In this document: in pieces, positions 8,688-17,464 of the stretch
How positions within the stretch are numbered: the first letter of the stretch is position 1
How the letters are laid out: each line of letters starts with the position of its first letter
Assembly (NCBI GenBank): GCA_963755155.1
Contig: CAVWIV010000007.1
Location: forward strand, 620,001-684,000
Length of the DNA: 64,000 nucleotides
From: PALSA-612 sp963755155
GTDB taxonomy: Bacteria > Actinomycetota > Thermoleophilia > Gaiellales > Gaiellaceae
Direction of reading: 5' to 3'
The notes under the pieces: generated by a model
Seen by the model: the letters and a program-made list of their open reading frames with translations, nothing else
Told to the model about the DNA's origin: nothing
The model's database searches: none
Position numbers and translations under genes: made by a program

Positions 8688-8966
8688 ATGCCGATCTACG
8701 AGTACCGCTGCCCGAAGGGGCACCTCTTCGAGCTCTTCCAACGGATGGACGACCCGCCGCCCAAGGTCTGCGAGGTGTGCGGCGGGAAGCCGCTCGAGAA
8801 GGTGCTGCACCCCGTTCCGATCTTCTTCAAGGGCAAGGGCTTCTACTCGACCGACTACGGGCGGAAGGGGCGGAAGCGCGACTCCTCGGACGGCGAGAAG
8901 GCGAAGTCCGACGACAAGAAGCCGGCCGAGAAGACCGAGACGAAGAAGGCCGAGCCCGCGAGCTAG
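8688..8966 (+). CDS. FmdB-family zinc-ribbon regulatory protein
   Basis: A 92-residue protein starting MPIYEYRCPKGHLFELFQRM, with a second knuckle CEVCGG and the KVLHPVPIFFKGKGFYSTDYG block typical of the FmdB/putative regulatory zinc-ribbon family. The C-terminal third is a lysine/glutamate-rich disordered tail. The first knuckle reads CPKGH, as is common in this family. It is leaderless: TAGCCT (8674-8679) ends 8 bases before ATG. The stop shares CTAG (8963-8966) with the convergent LCP gene. Biological role unproven. Confidence 0.85.
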   Translation: MPIYEYRCPKGHLFELFQRMDDPPPKVCEVCGGKPLEKVLHPVPIFFKGKGFYSTDYGRKGRKRDSSDGEKAKSDDKKPAEKTETKKAEPAS

Positions 8967-10141
8967 CGCGAGCCCAGCGTCCGGCCGCCGGCCACGCAGC
9001 CCGGCCCGAACGTCCCGGTGCCGGGTCTCGGCGGCTGCGGCGCCGACTCGTCGAGGAACATCGAGATGACGTTGCGGTTCTCCTCCGAGGAGCGGATCAC
9101 CGACGCGCCGTCGATCGTCTCCGGGTCGCCTCCGAGGCGGCAGCGAACGACGCTGCCGTCGTCCACACGGAACTTCACCCAGCCGAGCTGAAGCAGCTGG
9201 TTCGCGCTGAGGTCCGTGGCGAGCGGGCGCAGCAGCCCGTCCCCGTTGAACGGCATGCGGAGGAACGTGCCGACGCCGACGAGCTTGTCCGCGATCGCCT
9301 GCGTGACCTGCTGCTGGCGCTCCGATCGCGTGATGTCGTTCTCCGACGGGTCCAGCAGGTTCTCGCGGATCCGCGAATAGACGAGCGCGCGGCGGCCGTC
9401 CATATGCTGGCGGCCCTTGGAGAACCGCCACCCGTCCCAGGTCTGGCAGCGCTGCGCGTTGTACGGGCATTCGAAGCGGTTGGACTGGATCGGCCGGGGC
9501 ACGGTGATGTCGATGCCGCCGATCGAGTCGATGAGCTCCTGGAAGCGCTGGAAGTCGACGACGGCGACGTGGTCGACGTCGATCCCCGTGAACTCGCGCA
9601 CGGTGCGGATTGCGAGCGCGGCGCCGCCGACCTGGTACGACGTGTTGATCCGGCTCGCGCCGTAGCCCGGGATGTCCACGTACAGGTCGCGCGGGATCGC
9701 GAGGTAGTAGAGGCGATGATGGTCGGGATCGGTGCGCACGAGCATCATCGAGTCGGAGTGACGTAGTCCCTGCTGGCCCTTGCCGGGCCGCGTGTCGGTC
9801 CCGAGCAGGAGGACCGTCCTCGACTCCGTCAGCGGCAGGCCACCCTGGCCGGACAGCTGCTTCTCGGCCGACGCGGGGAGCCGCTTGTTCGCCGCCTTCA
9901 CGCCGTCCCGGAACGAGAAGTACCCGGCGAGGCTCCAGGCGGCGACCCAGAGGACGAAGATCGAGAAGCCGATGCCGAGCCAGCGGAGCGCACGTCGCCA
10001 CGGCGGCCGTACCGGCCGCTTGCGCGTCGACTTCGGGCGTGCAGGCCGGCCGTTCCCCCGCTTCGATCGCGACAGCGTCGGTAGCTTCGGCCCCCGGCGA
10101 CCCCCGCGATAGACGCGGTACGGCTTCTCTTCCGGGGCCAT
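8963..10141 (-). CDS. LytR-CpsA-Psr (LCP) family cell-wall ligase
   Basis: A 392-residue type II membrane protein. A long basic cytoplasmic N-terminus (residues 1-52) and one helix (LRWLGIGFSIFVLWVAAW) precede the extracytoplasmic LCP domain with LLLGTDTRPGKGQQGLRHSDSM, YYLAIPRDLYVDIPGYG, INTSYQVGG and GRRALVYSRIRENLLDPSENDI. These enzymes attach undecaprenyl-linked polymers such as teichoic acid or arabinogalactan to peptidoglycan. The conserved Asp and Arg residues of the pyrophosphate site are present. It is divergent from the glucokinase gene. Confidence 0.9.
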   Translation of the reverse strand: MAPEEKPYRVYRGGRRGPKLPTLSRSKRGNGRPARPKSTRKRPVRPPWRRALRWLGIGFSIFVLWVAAWSLAGYFSFRDGVKAANKRLPASAEKQLSGQGGLPLTESRTVLLLGTDTRPGKGQQGLRHSDSMMLVRTDPDHHRLYYLAIPRDLYVDIPGYGASRINTSYQVGGAALAIRTVREFTGIDVDHVAVVDFQRFQELIDSIGGIDITVPRPIQSNRFECPYNAQRCQTWDGWRFSKGRQHMDGRRALVYSRIRENLLDPSENDITRSERQQQVTQAIADKLVGVGTFLRMPFNGDGLLRPLATDLSANQLLQLGWVKFRVDDGSVVRCRLGGDPETIDGASVIRSSEENRNVISMFLDESAPQPPRPGTGTFGPGCVAGGRTLGSR

Positions 10142-10167
10142 GCGGCGCGTTATGGTAGCCGCCGGTC

Positions 10168-11079
10168 ATGGCGACCCAGCGCACCATAGGCATCGACGTC
10201 GGTGGCACGAAGATCCTCGCGGGGGTCGTCGAGCGGGACGGTACCGTTCTCCGCACGGAGCGGCGTGAAACGCCGACCGAGTCCACCCAGGCCTTTCTCG
10301 AGGGCCTGGCGGCAATCGCCGACGGGCTCCGGGACGACAGCATCGCCGCGGTCGGCATCGGCATTCCGTCGACGATCGACCAGCACGAAGGCACCTCGGT
10401 GTTCTCGGTCCATGTCCCGATCGAGGGCGTGCCGCTGCGCGAGCGCGCGGAGCACTACCTGGGGCTGCCCGTTGCGATCGACAACGACGCAAACGCCGCC
10501 GCGGTAGCCGAATGGACGATCGGAGCGGGTCGCGGGACGCAGCACATGGTCATGCTGACGCTCGGCACCGGGATCGGTGGCGGGCTCATCCTCGGCGGCC
10601 GTCTCTACCGTGGATCCAGCGGCGCAGCCGCCGAGCTCGGGCACATCGTGATCGAGTTCGACGGGCCTGAGTGCCGCGGGGCGTGTAATGGGAGAGGCCA
10701 CTTCGAGACGGTTGTCTCCGGCACGGCGGCCGGCGAGCTCGCGCAAGAGCTGCTCGGCGAGGGCGCCGACTCGCGGCAGCTCGTGGCGGCGGCGCGGGAC
10801 GGCGATCAGCGCGCGATCGACGGGCTCGCAGGGATGGGGAGGAAGCTCGGAGCAGGGCTCGCCAGCCTCGTCAACGCCTTCGACCCCGAGGTGATCGTCA
10901 TCGGCGGCGGCTTCGGCGAGGCGCTCGACCTGCTGCTCCAGCCGGCTCTCGAGATCCTCCATCGCGATGCGCTGCCTCCCGGACGCGATCGCGTGCGCGT
11001 CGTGGCGGCGGAGCTCGGCGAGGAAGCGGGCATGGTCGGCGCCGGCCTGATCGCGTTCGAGACGCTCGAAGCGGGCTAG
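10168..11079 (+). CDS. ROK-family glucokinase
   Basis: A 303-residue sugar kinase: phosphate-1 motif GIDVGGTKILAGVVERDG, catalytic DNDANAAAVAEW, and TLGTGIGGGLILGGRLYRGS. In the zinc motif the usual CxCGxxGCxE is replaced by PECRGACNGRGHFET, so the last cysteine position is histidine; a Cys/His site could still hold zinc. It most likely phosphorylates glucose with ATP. ATG 10168 is preceded by TATGGT. Its stop overlaps the GTG of rsmI (TAGTG). Confidence 0.87.
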   Translation: MATQRTIGIDVGGTKILAGVVERDGTVLRTERRETPTESTQAFLEGLAAIADGLRDDSIAAVGIGIPSTIDQHEGTSVFSVHVPIEGVPLRERAEHYLGLPVAIDNDANAAAVAEWTIGAGRGTQHMVMLTLGTGIGGGLILGGRLYRGSSGAAAELGHIVIEFDGPECRGACNGRGHFETVVSGTAAGELAQELLGEGADSRQLVAAARDGDQRAIDGLAGMGRKLGAGLASLVNAFDPEVIVIGGGFGEALDLLLQPALEILHRDALPPGRDRVRVVAAELGEEAGMVGAGLIAFETLEAG

Positions 11080-11888
11080 TGCCCCTCGCCGTCTGCGCGA
11101 CGCCGATCGGCAATCTCGAGGACGTCACGCTCCGCGTGCTGCGGGAGCTCTCGGAAGCCGATCTCGTGCTCTGTGAGGACACGCGGCGGACGCGAACGCT
11201 CCTCTCGCGGCACGACATCCCCGCGAGGCTCCTCAGCTACCACGAGCACAACGAGGCGAAGCGGACGGCCGAGCTCGTGCCGCGGCTCGTGGCGGGGGAG
11301 CGAATGGCGCTCGTCTCCGACGCCGGGTTGCCCGGCATGTCCGATCCGGGAAGCCGGTTGATCGCGGCTGCGATCGAGGCGGGCGTGCCGATCACGGTGC
11401 TCCCCGGCGCATCGGCGGTCGAGACCGCGCTGGTGGCGAGCGGGTTCGGGTTCGAGCGGTACCAGTTCGTCGGCTACCTGCCGCGAGGGGCAAAGGCCCT
11501 GGCCTCGCTCTGGGAGGAGCTCGCCGCGTGGCCGCACGCCGTCGTCGCCTTTGAGTCGCCCCAGCGGCTTCCGAAGACACTCGAGTCGCTTGTGACGTCG
11601 TCGCCGGAGCGCCAGGTCGCCGTGTGCAGGGAGCTCACCAAGGCCTTCGAGGAAGTCGTCCGCGGGACTCCCGCCGAGGTGCTCGAGCGATTCCGGGAGC
11701 CGCCGAAAGGGGAGATCACGGTCGTGCTCTCCCCGTCCGCGATCGCTGCGTCCGACGCGCAAGCGGATGAGGCAGCAGCGGCCGTCGCCCTGCTCGTTGC
11801 GGCGGGCCTCTCGCGGCGGGATGCAGCCGAACTGGTGTCCCGGTTGACGTCGATCCCTCGCGGCCGCCTCTACCGCCGCTCTCTCTGA
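11079..11888 (+). CDS. rsmI: 16S rRNA (cytidine-1402-2'-O)-methyltransferase
   Basis: This tetrapyrrole-methylase-fold enzyme of 269 residues methylates C1402 in the decoding centre of the small ribosomal subunit. Diagnostic text includes VCATPIGNLEDVTLRVLREL, CEDTRRTRTLLSRH, SDAGLPGMSDPGSRLI, TVLPGASAVETALVASG and a C-terminal helical domain ending IPRGRLYRRSL. The GTG start at 11079 overlaps the glucokinase stop. The length is within the usual 270-290. Confidence 0.92.
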   Translation: MPLAVCATPIGNLEDVTLRVLRELSEADLVLCEDTRRTRTLLSRHDIPARLLSYHEHNEAKRTAELVPRLVAGERMALVSDAGLPGMSDPGSRLIAAAIEAGVPITVLPGASAVETALVASGFGFERYQFVGYLPRGAKALASLWEELAAWPHAVVAFESPQRLPKTLESLVTSSPERQVAVCRELTKAFEEVVRGTPAEVLERFREPPKGEITVVLSPSAIAASDAQADEAAAAVALLVAAGLSRRDAAELVSRLTSIPRGRLYRRSL

Positions 11889-11899
11889 TGTAAGCGGAA

Positions 11900-11942
11900 T
11901 TGACAACGTCCGTAGCTCCCGCTACGGTAGTTCCGTTGTCAA
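11900..11942 (+). promoter_or_regulatory. Promoter overlaid by a nested palindrome, upstream of the M23 gene
   Basis: TTGACA (11900-11905) and TACGGT (11923-11928) are separated by 17 bases, a canonical vegetative promoter. The same stretch is a double palindrome: TTGACAACG (11900-11908) with CGTTGTCAA (11934-11942), enclosing CCGTAGC (11910-11916) with GCTACGG (11921-11927). A ribosome site AAGGAGAG follows before ATG 11965. The symmetry covering -35 to +1 suggests a repressor operator or an RNA hairpin at the 5' end. Confidence 0.6.
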
Positions 11943-11964
11943 CTTCGCCAACAAGGAGAGATCG

Positions 11965-13088
11965 ATGCGCCGCCTTGCCGTAGCAGCCGCCGTATTCGCC
12001 GCGCTTGCTCTTGTGCCCACCGCCCACGCGTGGACGTGGCCTGCATCGGGTGATGTCCTCGAGCCGTTCGTCTACGGCGGCGACCCGTACGCGGGCGGCC
12101 AGCACAGGGGCATCGACGTGGCCGGCGAGCGCGAGGAGGCGGTGCTGGCGCCTGCGTCCGGCGTCGTCAGCTTCGCGGGCACGGTCGGATCGAACGGAAA
12201 GGTCGTGACGGTGGAGACGTCCGGTGGTCATGCGGTGACGCTCGTCCATCTCGGCTCGATCGCAGTGAAGAAAGGTGACGCTGTCCGGGAGGGTGCCGCT
12301 GTCGGGACGGTCGGGCCGAGCGGCACGCCCGAACACGACGTGCCGTACGTCCACCTCGGCGTTCGCCTCACCGCCGATCCGAACGGCTACGTCGACCCCC
12401 TGACGCTGCTCCCGCCGCGCGCTGCGCCCGCGCCTCCACCGCCACCTGCTCCCTCGCCGCAGCCGGCACCGAACCCGGCGCCTGCCCCTGCACCGCACCC
12501 GGCGCCCGCACCGCAGCCGGCACCTGTACCGCCACAGCAGCCTGCGCCTTCGCCCGAGCCGCCGCCCGCACCCGTTGCCGAGGCGCCGGCGGAGACGACT
12601 GCTCCCGTCGAAGTGTCCGCGGCGCCAGCTCCCGAGCCCGTGCCCGTGCCCGTGCCTGTGCCCTCGGCCGCCATCAGCCTGACGGAAGAGTCATCGCCGC
12701 CTGCGCTGTCAGCCAAGCCGCGGGCGGCGATCGACCGCTCGATGCCGGTCAGGTCTTCGGTCGCTCCGGCCCGAAGCGTCGCTCCGACGAATCCGCCGCC
12801 GGTCGCCGACCCACCGGAGGTCATGTCGGCCGAACGACCGTCCGGCATCGCAGCAGAGCCAGCAGTGACGCCAGAGTTCGTACACCCCGAGACGGCGGGA
12901 AGAAATCCGCGTGACACGGTGATCTCGCCTACGCCGGCGACGCGCCGGGGGCAGACAGCCGCGCCGCCCCATGCGGGCAGCGACGCTGGACAAGGCTTCC
13001 CGTGGTTCGCGACCGCACTCCTTGCCTGCTTCATGGTCGTAGTGCTTGCCGCGTTCATCCGTCGGGGACGGCTACGGGCGGCACCTAA
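11965..13088 (+). CDS. Exported M23-like (LytM) protein with Pro/Ala-rich linker and C-terminal anchor
   Basis: Signal peptide MRRLAVAAAVFAALALVPTA, then a LytM fold with HRGIDVAG and LVHLGSI, then VPYVHLGVRL where the canonical HxH is YxH. A long Pro/Ala linker (roughly residues 155-240) and a low-complexity region lead to a membrane helix (FATALLACFMVVVLAAFI). The loss of one active-site histidine suggests a binding or activator role rather than full endopeptidase activity. As written, the frame stays open to 13386, inside metG. One missing base near 13075-13085 would end it at TAA 13086-13088, which I take as the true end. Confidence 0.7.
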
Positions 13089-13091
13089 TAT
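13086..13091 (+). promoter_or_regulatory. Leaderless -10 box for metG
   Basis: TAATAT is followed by 8 bases and GTG 13100, and contains the probable TAA stop of the preceding gene. Confidence 0.55.
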
Positions 13092-13099
13092 CCGCACGA

Positions 13100-14617
13100 G
13101 TGCGCTACTACCTGACCACGCCGATCTACTACGTGAACTCGACCCCGCACCTCGGGCACGCGTACACGACGATCGCAGCCGACATCCTCGTCCGCCATCA
13201 CCGTCAGCGGGGCGACGACGCGTTCTTGCTAACCGGCGTCGACGAGCATGCGACGAAGGTCTACCGCGTCGCTCAGGAGGAGGGCCTCGAGGCACAGGAG
13301 TACGTCGATCGCATCGGAGAGGTGTGGCGCGCGCTGCCGGGGGCCGTCGGAGCCGAGCCCGACTTCTACATCCGAACGTCGGATGACGGCCACAAGGAAT
13401 TCGTCCGCGGCTTCCTCCAGCGCATCTACGACAATGGGGACGTCTACGAAGACGTCTATGCCGGTCTGTATTGCGTCGGCTGTGAGGAGTTCAAGTCCGA
13501 GGATCAGCTCGTCGACGGCAAGTGCCCTGAGCACGGCGATCGCGTCGAGTACATCGAGGAGAAGAACTACTTCTTCCGGCTGTCCGCGTACGAAGAGCGT
13601 CTGCTTGCGCTCTACGACGAGCGACCTGAATTCGTCCTGCCGGACTTCCGCTACAACGAGGCGCGGAGCTTCATCGCCGGTGGCCTCCAGGATTTCTCGA
13701 TCAGCCGCGCGGGCCAGCCCTGGGGCATCCCGCTGCCCTGGGACGAGGGCCAGGTCGCCTACGTCTGGGCCGACGCGCTCGTCAACTACCTGAGCGCGCT
13801 CACGTACGCGCGGCCGGGCGAGGATCTCGTTCCGGTGTACTGGCCGGCCGCCCGCCACATGCTCGGCAAGGGCATCCTCCGCTTTCATTGCGTGTTCTGG
13901 CCCGCGATGCTCTTGTCGGCCGGCTACGAGGTGCCCCAGCAACTCTTCGCCCACGGCCATCTGCTCATGGGAGAACAGAAGATGTCGAAGTCGCTGGGGA
14001 ACGTCATCGACCCGGTGCCGCTCGCCCGCGTCTATGGCATCGACGCTGTCCGGTACTGGGCCATTCGCGCTGCGACGTTCGGACGCGACGGGTCGGCTTC
14101 GGAGGACAGCCTCCACGAGCGCTACGAGCGGGAGCTCGCGAACGAGCTCGGCAACCTCGTGTCGAGGACGACGGCAATGATCGCCAAGTACCGTGGCGGT
14201 GACTTGTCGATCGGGCCTGGCAGCGCCGATGTCGGCGAGAGGCTCGACGCGCTGCACGGCGACATCCCCTCGCGGCTCGACGGATGGGAACTCACGGGGA
14301 CGCTGGAGTCGATCTGGGATGTCGTTCGGGAGCTCAACCGTCTCGTCGAGCGCGCGAAGCCGTGGGAGCTGGCGAAGGATGAGAGTCGTTCAGCTGAGCT
14401 CGACGCCGTGCTCTACGACCTCGCGGATGGCGTTCGCTCCATCGCCGTTGCGCTCCACGCGTACCTGCCGGCCACGACGCTCGCGATCCTCGATGCCCTC
14501 GGCCAGGGATCCGATGTCGGCTGGGACCGCGTGCGCTCTGGTGGCCTCTCGCAGGCGAGCGGCATCGAGCCGGCGCCGCCGCTCTTCCCGCGCGTCGAGC
14601 GCGCCGCTGGCGTTTGA
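13100..14617 (+). CDS. metG: Methionyl-tRNA synthetase
   Basis: A class I synthetase of 505 residues that charges tRNA-Met. The HIGH-type motif is TPHLGHAY near the N-terminus, the KMSKS motif is intact (GEQKMSKSLGNVIDP), and the zinc knuckle region (CVGCEEFKSEDQLVDGKCP) is in the connective insertion. It ends after the anticodon-binding helices, with no C-terminal EMAP domain. I chose GTG 13100 because RYYLTTPIYYVNSTPHLGH follows directly and TAATAT sits 8 bases upstream; earlier in-frame starts lie in the previous gene. The stop overlaps the TTG of tatD. Confidence 0.95.
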   Translation: MRYYLTTPIYYVNSTPHLGHAYTTIAADILVRHHRQRGDDAFLLTGVDEHATKVYRVAQEEGLEAQEYVDRIGEVWRALPGAVGAEPDFYIRTSDDGHKEFVRGFLQRIYDNGDVYEDVYAGLYCVGCEEFKSEDQLVDGKCPEHGDRVEYIEEKNYFFRLSAYEERLLALYDERPEFVLPDFRYNEARSFIAGGLQDFSISRAGQPWGIPLPWDEGQVAYVWADALVNYLSALTYARPGEDLVPVYWPAARHMLGKGILRFHCVFWPAMLLSAGYEVPQQLFAHGHLLMGEQKMSKSLGNVIDPVPLARVYGIDAVRYWAIRAATFGRDGSASEDSLHERYERELANELGNLVSRTTAMIAKYRGGDLSIGPGSADVGERLDALHGDIPSRLDGWELTGTLESIWDVVRELNRLVERAKPWELAKDESRSAELDAVLYDLADGVRSIAVALHAYLPATTLAILDALGQGSDVGWDRVRSGGLSQASGIEPAPPLFPRVERAAGV

Positions 14618-15360
14618 TCGACACGCACGCGCATCTCGACGCCTGTGCCGATGCCGCTCCAGCGGTCCTGGAGCGAGCACACTCGGCCGGGGTCACCCGC
14701 GTCGTCACGGTGGGCACGAGCGTCGAGTCGTGCAAGGCGGCGCTCGACCTAGCCGGGCAGGACCCTGGCGTCTACGCCGCGCTCGGCGTCCATCCGCACG
14801 ACGCCGGCTCGGCCGACGCGGAGCGGCTGGACGAGCTTCGCGAGCTGCTCGCACACGAGCGGGCGGTGGCCGTGGGCGAGACGGGGCTCGACCACTACCG
14901 CGACTACGCGCCGCACTCGGCGCAAGCGCGGCTCTTCGCGGAGCACCTCGGGCTCGCGGAGGAGCTCGGACTGCCGGTTGTCATCCACTCGCGCGCGGCG
15001 GCTCGCGAGACGGTGGACGCGCTCAGCGGATTCGCCGGCGACGTGATCCTCCACTGCTTCTCGGAGCCCGAGCTGCTCGATGTCGCCCTCGAGCGGCGTT
15101 ACTACGTCTCGTTCGCCGGCAACGTCACGTATCCCAAGGCGACCGAGCTGCGCGAGGCGGCGCGGCAGGTCCCGGCGGACCGCATCCTCGCCGAGACAGA
15201 CAGCCCGTTCCTGGCTCCCCAGAAGTGGCGAGGCCGGCCGAACGAGCCTGCGTTCCTCGTCGACACGATGGAAGCTCTCGCGGCGGCCCGGGGCGTCACG
15301 GTCGAGGGGCTCGCGACCGCGGTCGACGAGAACGCAAGCCGCGTGTTCGCGATCTCATGA
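14614..15360 (+). CDS. tatD: TatD-family metal-dependent hydrolase/DNase
   Basis: A 248-residue TIM-barrel hydrolase. Metal ligands are visible in IDTHAHLD at the N-terminus, the glutamate in VGETGLDHYRD, the histidine in PVVIHSRAA, HCFSEP and the aspartate in LAETDSPFLAPQ. The start TTG 14614 overlaps the metG stop (TTGA), and its own stop overlaps the rsmA start (ATGA). The family has 3'-5' exonuclease and RNA-processing activity; the order metG-tatD-rsmA-ispE is widespread in Gram-positives. Confidence 0.9.
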   Translation: MIDTHAHLDACADAAPAVLERAHSAGVTRVVTVGTSVESCKAALDLAGQDPGVYAALGVHPHDAGSADAERLDELRELLAHERAVAVGETGLDHYRDYAPHSAQARLFAEHLGLAEELGLPVVIHSRAAARETVDALSGFAGDVILHCFSEPELLDVALERRYYVSFAGNVTYPKATELREAARQVPADRILAETDSPFLAPQKWRGRPNEPAFLVDTMEALAAARGVTVEGLATAVDENASRVFAIS

Positions 15361-16136
15361 GCGCCGAGGTCTCACCCAAGCGGGCCCTTGGCCAGCACTT
15401 CCTCGTCGATCCCAACATCCTGCGGGTGATCGGCCGGCTGGCGAAGCTCGACGAGACGGACGTCGTCCTCGAGATCGGACCCGGCCTCGGTGTGCTGACG
15501 ACGTTTCTCGCCGACAGCGTCCGGCACGTCCACGCGGTCGAGGTCGACGCGTCCCTGGAGCCGACGCTTCGCGCGGCGCTCGGAGACCGCTCGAACGTGA
15601 GCCTCGTGTTCGGCGACGCTACGAAGCTCGACGCCTCGAAACTCAGGCCCGTCGCGACGAAGCTCGTCTCCAACCTGCCGTACAACGTCGCCGCGACGAT
15701 CGTCGTCGACAGTCTCGAGACGATGCCTCAGGTCCACTGGTGGTGCGTGATGGTCCAGAAAGAGGTCGGCGAGCGGTTCTTCGCCAAGCCGGGGACGAAG
15801 GCGTACGGGGCCGTTTCGGTGCTCGTCCAGCTCGCAGCCATCCGAACGGGCACTCACGCTGTCTCGCGAACGGTGTTCAGGCCACGCCCTCGGGTGGACT
15901 CCATGCTCGTCGCATTCACGCGTTCGCCGAGACTGCCGCACTATGACCGGGTGAAGGAGGTCGTCCGGGCTGCCTTTGCGCACCGGCGCAAGACGCTGCC
16001 CAACTCGCTCGCGCTCTCGGGGCTTGCCGATCGGGACGAAGCCTCGACCGCGCTCGCCGCGATCGGCCACGAGGCAACGTCGCGCGCCGAGAGTCTCGCT
16101 CCGGAGGAGTTCGCGCGGCTCGCGGAGCTCCTGTGA
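15357..16136 (+). CDS. rsmA: 16S rRNA dimethyladenosine transferase
   Basis: This protein of 259 residues dimethylates the two adenines of the helix-45 loop in 16S rRNA. It shows KRALGQHFLVDPNI, the SAM motif LEIGPGLGVLTTFL, the acidic VEVDASLEPTL, the catalytic NLPYNVAAT and the C-terminal FAHRRKTLPNSL. The start ATG 15357 overlaps the tatD stop. The stop overlaps GTG 16133 of ispE, continuing the coupled operon. Confidence 0.95.
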   Translation: MSAEVSPKRALGQHFLVDPNILRVIGRLAKLDETDVVLEIGPGLGVLTTFLADSVRHVHAVEVDASLEPTLRAALGDRSNVSLVFGDATKLDASKLRPVATKLVSNLPYNVAATIVVDSLETMPQVHWWCVMVQKEVGERFFAKPGTKAYGAVSVLVQLAAIRTGTHAVSRTVFRPRPRVDSMLVAFTRSPRLPHYDRVKEVVRAAFAHRRKTLPNSLALSGLADRDEASTALAAIGHEATSRAESLAPEEFARLAELL

Positions 16137-16954
16137 AGACGACCATCGCGGCGCCGGCGAAGATCAACCTTGCGCTCCTCGTCGGTCCGCGGAGAGAGGA
16201 CGGCAAGCACGAGATCGTCACGGTGTACGAGCGGATAGCGCTCGAGGACACGCTGACGATCGAGCCGGCCGACGGCCTGCAAGTCGACGGCTTTCCCGCG
16301 GACACTCTGGTGATGCTCGCCTTGACGTCGCTCGCCGGCGCAGCCGGCGTCGAGCCTTGCTGGAGAGTCGGCATCGAGAAGCGGATTCCCGTGGGCGCGG
16401 GGCTGGGGGGTGGGAGCTCCGACGCGGCCGCGGCGTTGCGGCTCGCGAACGCAACGCTTGCCGAGCCGCTCGACGCTCGGCGACTACACGAGCTCGCCGC
16501 CGCTCTGGGCGCCGACGTGCCCCTCTTCCTGACTTCCGGCCCGCAGCTCGGCGTGGGCGACGGCACCGAGCTCACGTCTCTCGAGCTACCTCGCGACTAC
16601 GCCGTGCTCGTGCTGCTGCCGACCGGCGCGACGAAGCACTCGACGAAGTCGATCTACGACGCCTTCGATGACCGCAACGGCGACGTCGGCTTCGCGGAGC
16701 GGCGTGGCGAGCTCATCGGCCGGCTGAGCAAGATCGCGTCACTGTCCGACATCGCCGCCTGGCCTCGGAATGACCTTGTTCACTCGCCGGTCGCGGCCGA
16801 GCTCGAGCTGCTGGGCGCGGTGCGAGCGGATGTCAGCGGGGCCGGCCCGGCCCTCTACGGCCTCTTCGAGAGCGAGGCAGACGCGCAGAAGGCGGCCGCC
16901 GCACTCGCCTACCGGGGTGCGTCATGGGTCGTATTTCCAGCGTGGTACGGTTGA
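16133..16954 (+). CDS. ispE: 4-diphosphocytidyl-2-C-methyl-D-erythritol kinase
   Basis: A GHMP kinase of 273 residues in the MEP isoprenoid pathway. It begins TTIAAPAKINLALLVGPRREDG and has the ATP loop PVGAGLGGGSSDAAAALRLAN and the C-terminal motif SGAGPALYGLFES. The start is GTG 16133 in a GTGA overlap with rsmA. A shorter N-terminal half than the E. coli enzyme is normal for Gram-positive versions. Confidence 0.94.
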   Translation: MKTTIAAPAKINLALLVGPRREDGKHEIVTVYERIALEDTLTIEPADGLQVDGFPADTLVMLALTSLAGAAGVEPCWRVGIEKRIPVGAGLGGGSSDAAAALRLANATLAEPLDARRLHELAAALGADVPLFLTSGPQLGVGDGTELTSLELPRDYAVLVLLPTGATKHSTKSIYDAFDDRNGDVGFAERRGELIGRLSKIASLSDIAAWPRNDLVHSPVAAELELLGAVRADVSGAGPALYGLFESEADAQKAAAALAYRGASWVVFPAWYG

Positions 16955-16957
16955 TCG

Positions 16958-17371
16958 ATGGCTGAAGGGCAGGCACCCGAGGCGCTTCCGCCCTCGCCTG
17001 CGGCGCCGGCCACGGAGCCGTCGCCTCGCCGAAGTTGGCTACGCGAGAACCGGCTGAAAGTCGCGCTCGGGATCGCCGTCGCCGAGGGGCTCTTCGTCGC
17101 GCTCGAGGAGGACTTCTCCCGCGTCACGGTGATCGTGATCGCCATTCCGATCGTCCTCTTCTGGCTGCTAGCCGGCCGCTCGCTCGACTCCGAAGTCGGC
17201 CGCGAGATCTCGTGGATCCTCGCGATGTCGCAGGCGCTCGCGGTCGTGGCGGCGATCGTCGCGATCCTCATTCCCGCCATCGCGCTCGTGCTCGCCGGGA
17301 TCTTCGGCGCCGTCGCCGCCTACCTGCTCTACCACGACCGGCCCAACGAGTCGACGCGCTCGGCAAGATAG
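16958..17371 (+). CDS. Small multi-pass membrane protein of unknown function
   Basis: A 137-residue protein with a Pro/Ala/Glu-rich N-terminus (residues 1-25) and about four closely spaced hydrophobic segments, including VTVIVIAIPIVLFWLLAG and IVAILIPAIALVLAGIFGAV, ending in a basic tail HDRPNESTRSAR. No family recognised. It starts at ATG 16958 only 3 bases after ispE, yet has its own leaderless box TACGGT (16946-16951, 6-base spacing) inside the ispE end. Confidence 0.65.
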   Translation: MAEGQAPEALPPSPAAPATEPSPRRSWLRENRLKVALGIAVAEGLFVALEEDFSRVTVIVIAIPIVLFWLLAGRSLDSEVGREISWILAMSQALAVVAAIVAILIPAIALVLAGIFGAVAAYLLYHDRPNESTRSAR

Positions 17372-17385
17372 TTTCCAGCTTGTGT

Positions 17386-17456
17386 TGGGGCGTAGCCAAG
17401 TGGTAAGGCAGCGGGTTTTGGTCCCGCGACCCCAGGTTCGAATCCTGGCGCCCCAG
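17386..17456 (+). tRNA. tRNA-Gln (anticodon TTG)
   Basis: Acceptor arms TGGGGCG and CGCCCCA pair fully. The anticodon stem GCGGG/CCCGC closes a seven-base loop TTTTGGT, giving anticodon TTG (reads CAA, with wobble CAG). The T arm contains the standard GTTCGAATC. The genomic sequence continues GCCTT, so CCA is not encoded. It lies in the gap before glmU on the same strand. Confidence 0.95.
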
Positions 17457-17464
17457 CCTTCGCG

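Noticed and set aside
13046..13099. Upstream start for metG at 13046
   Set aside because: The added residues lie in the end of the previous gene and are not part of the synthetase fold; GTG 13100 has a leaderless -10 box and conserved text right after it.
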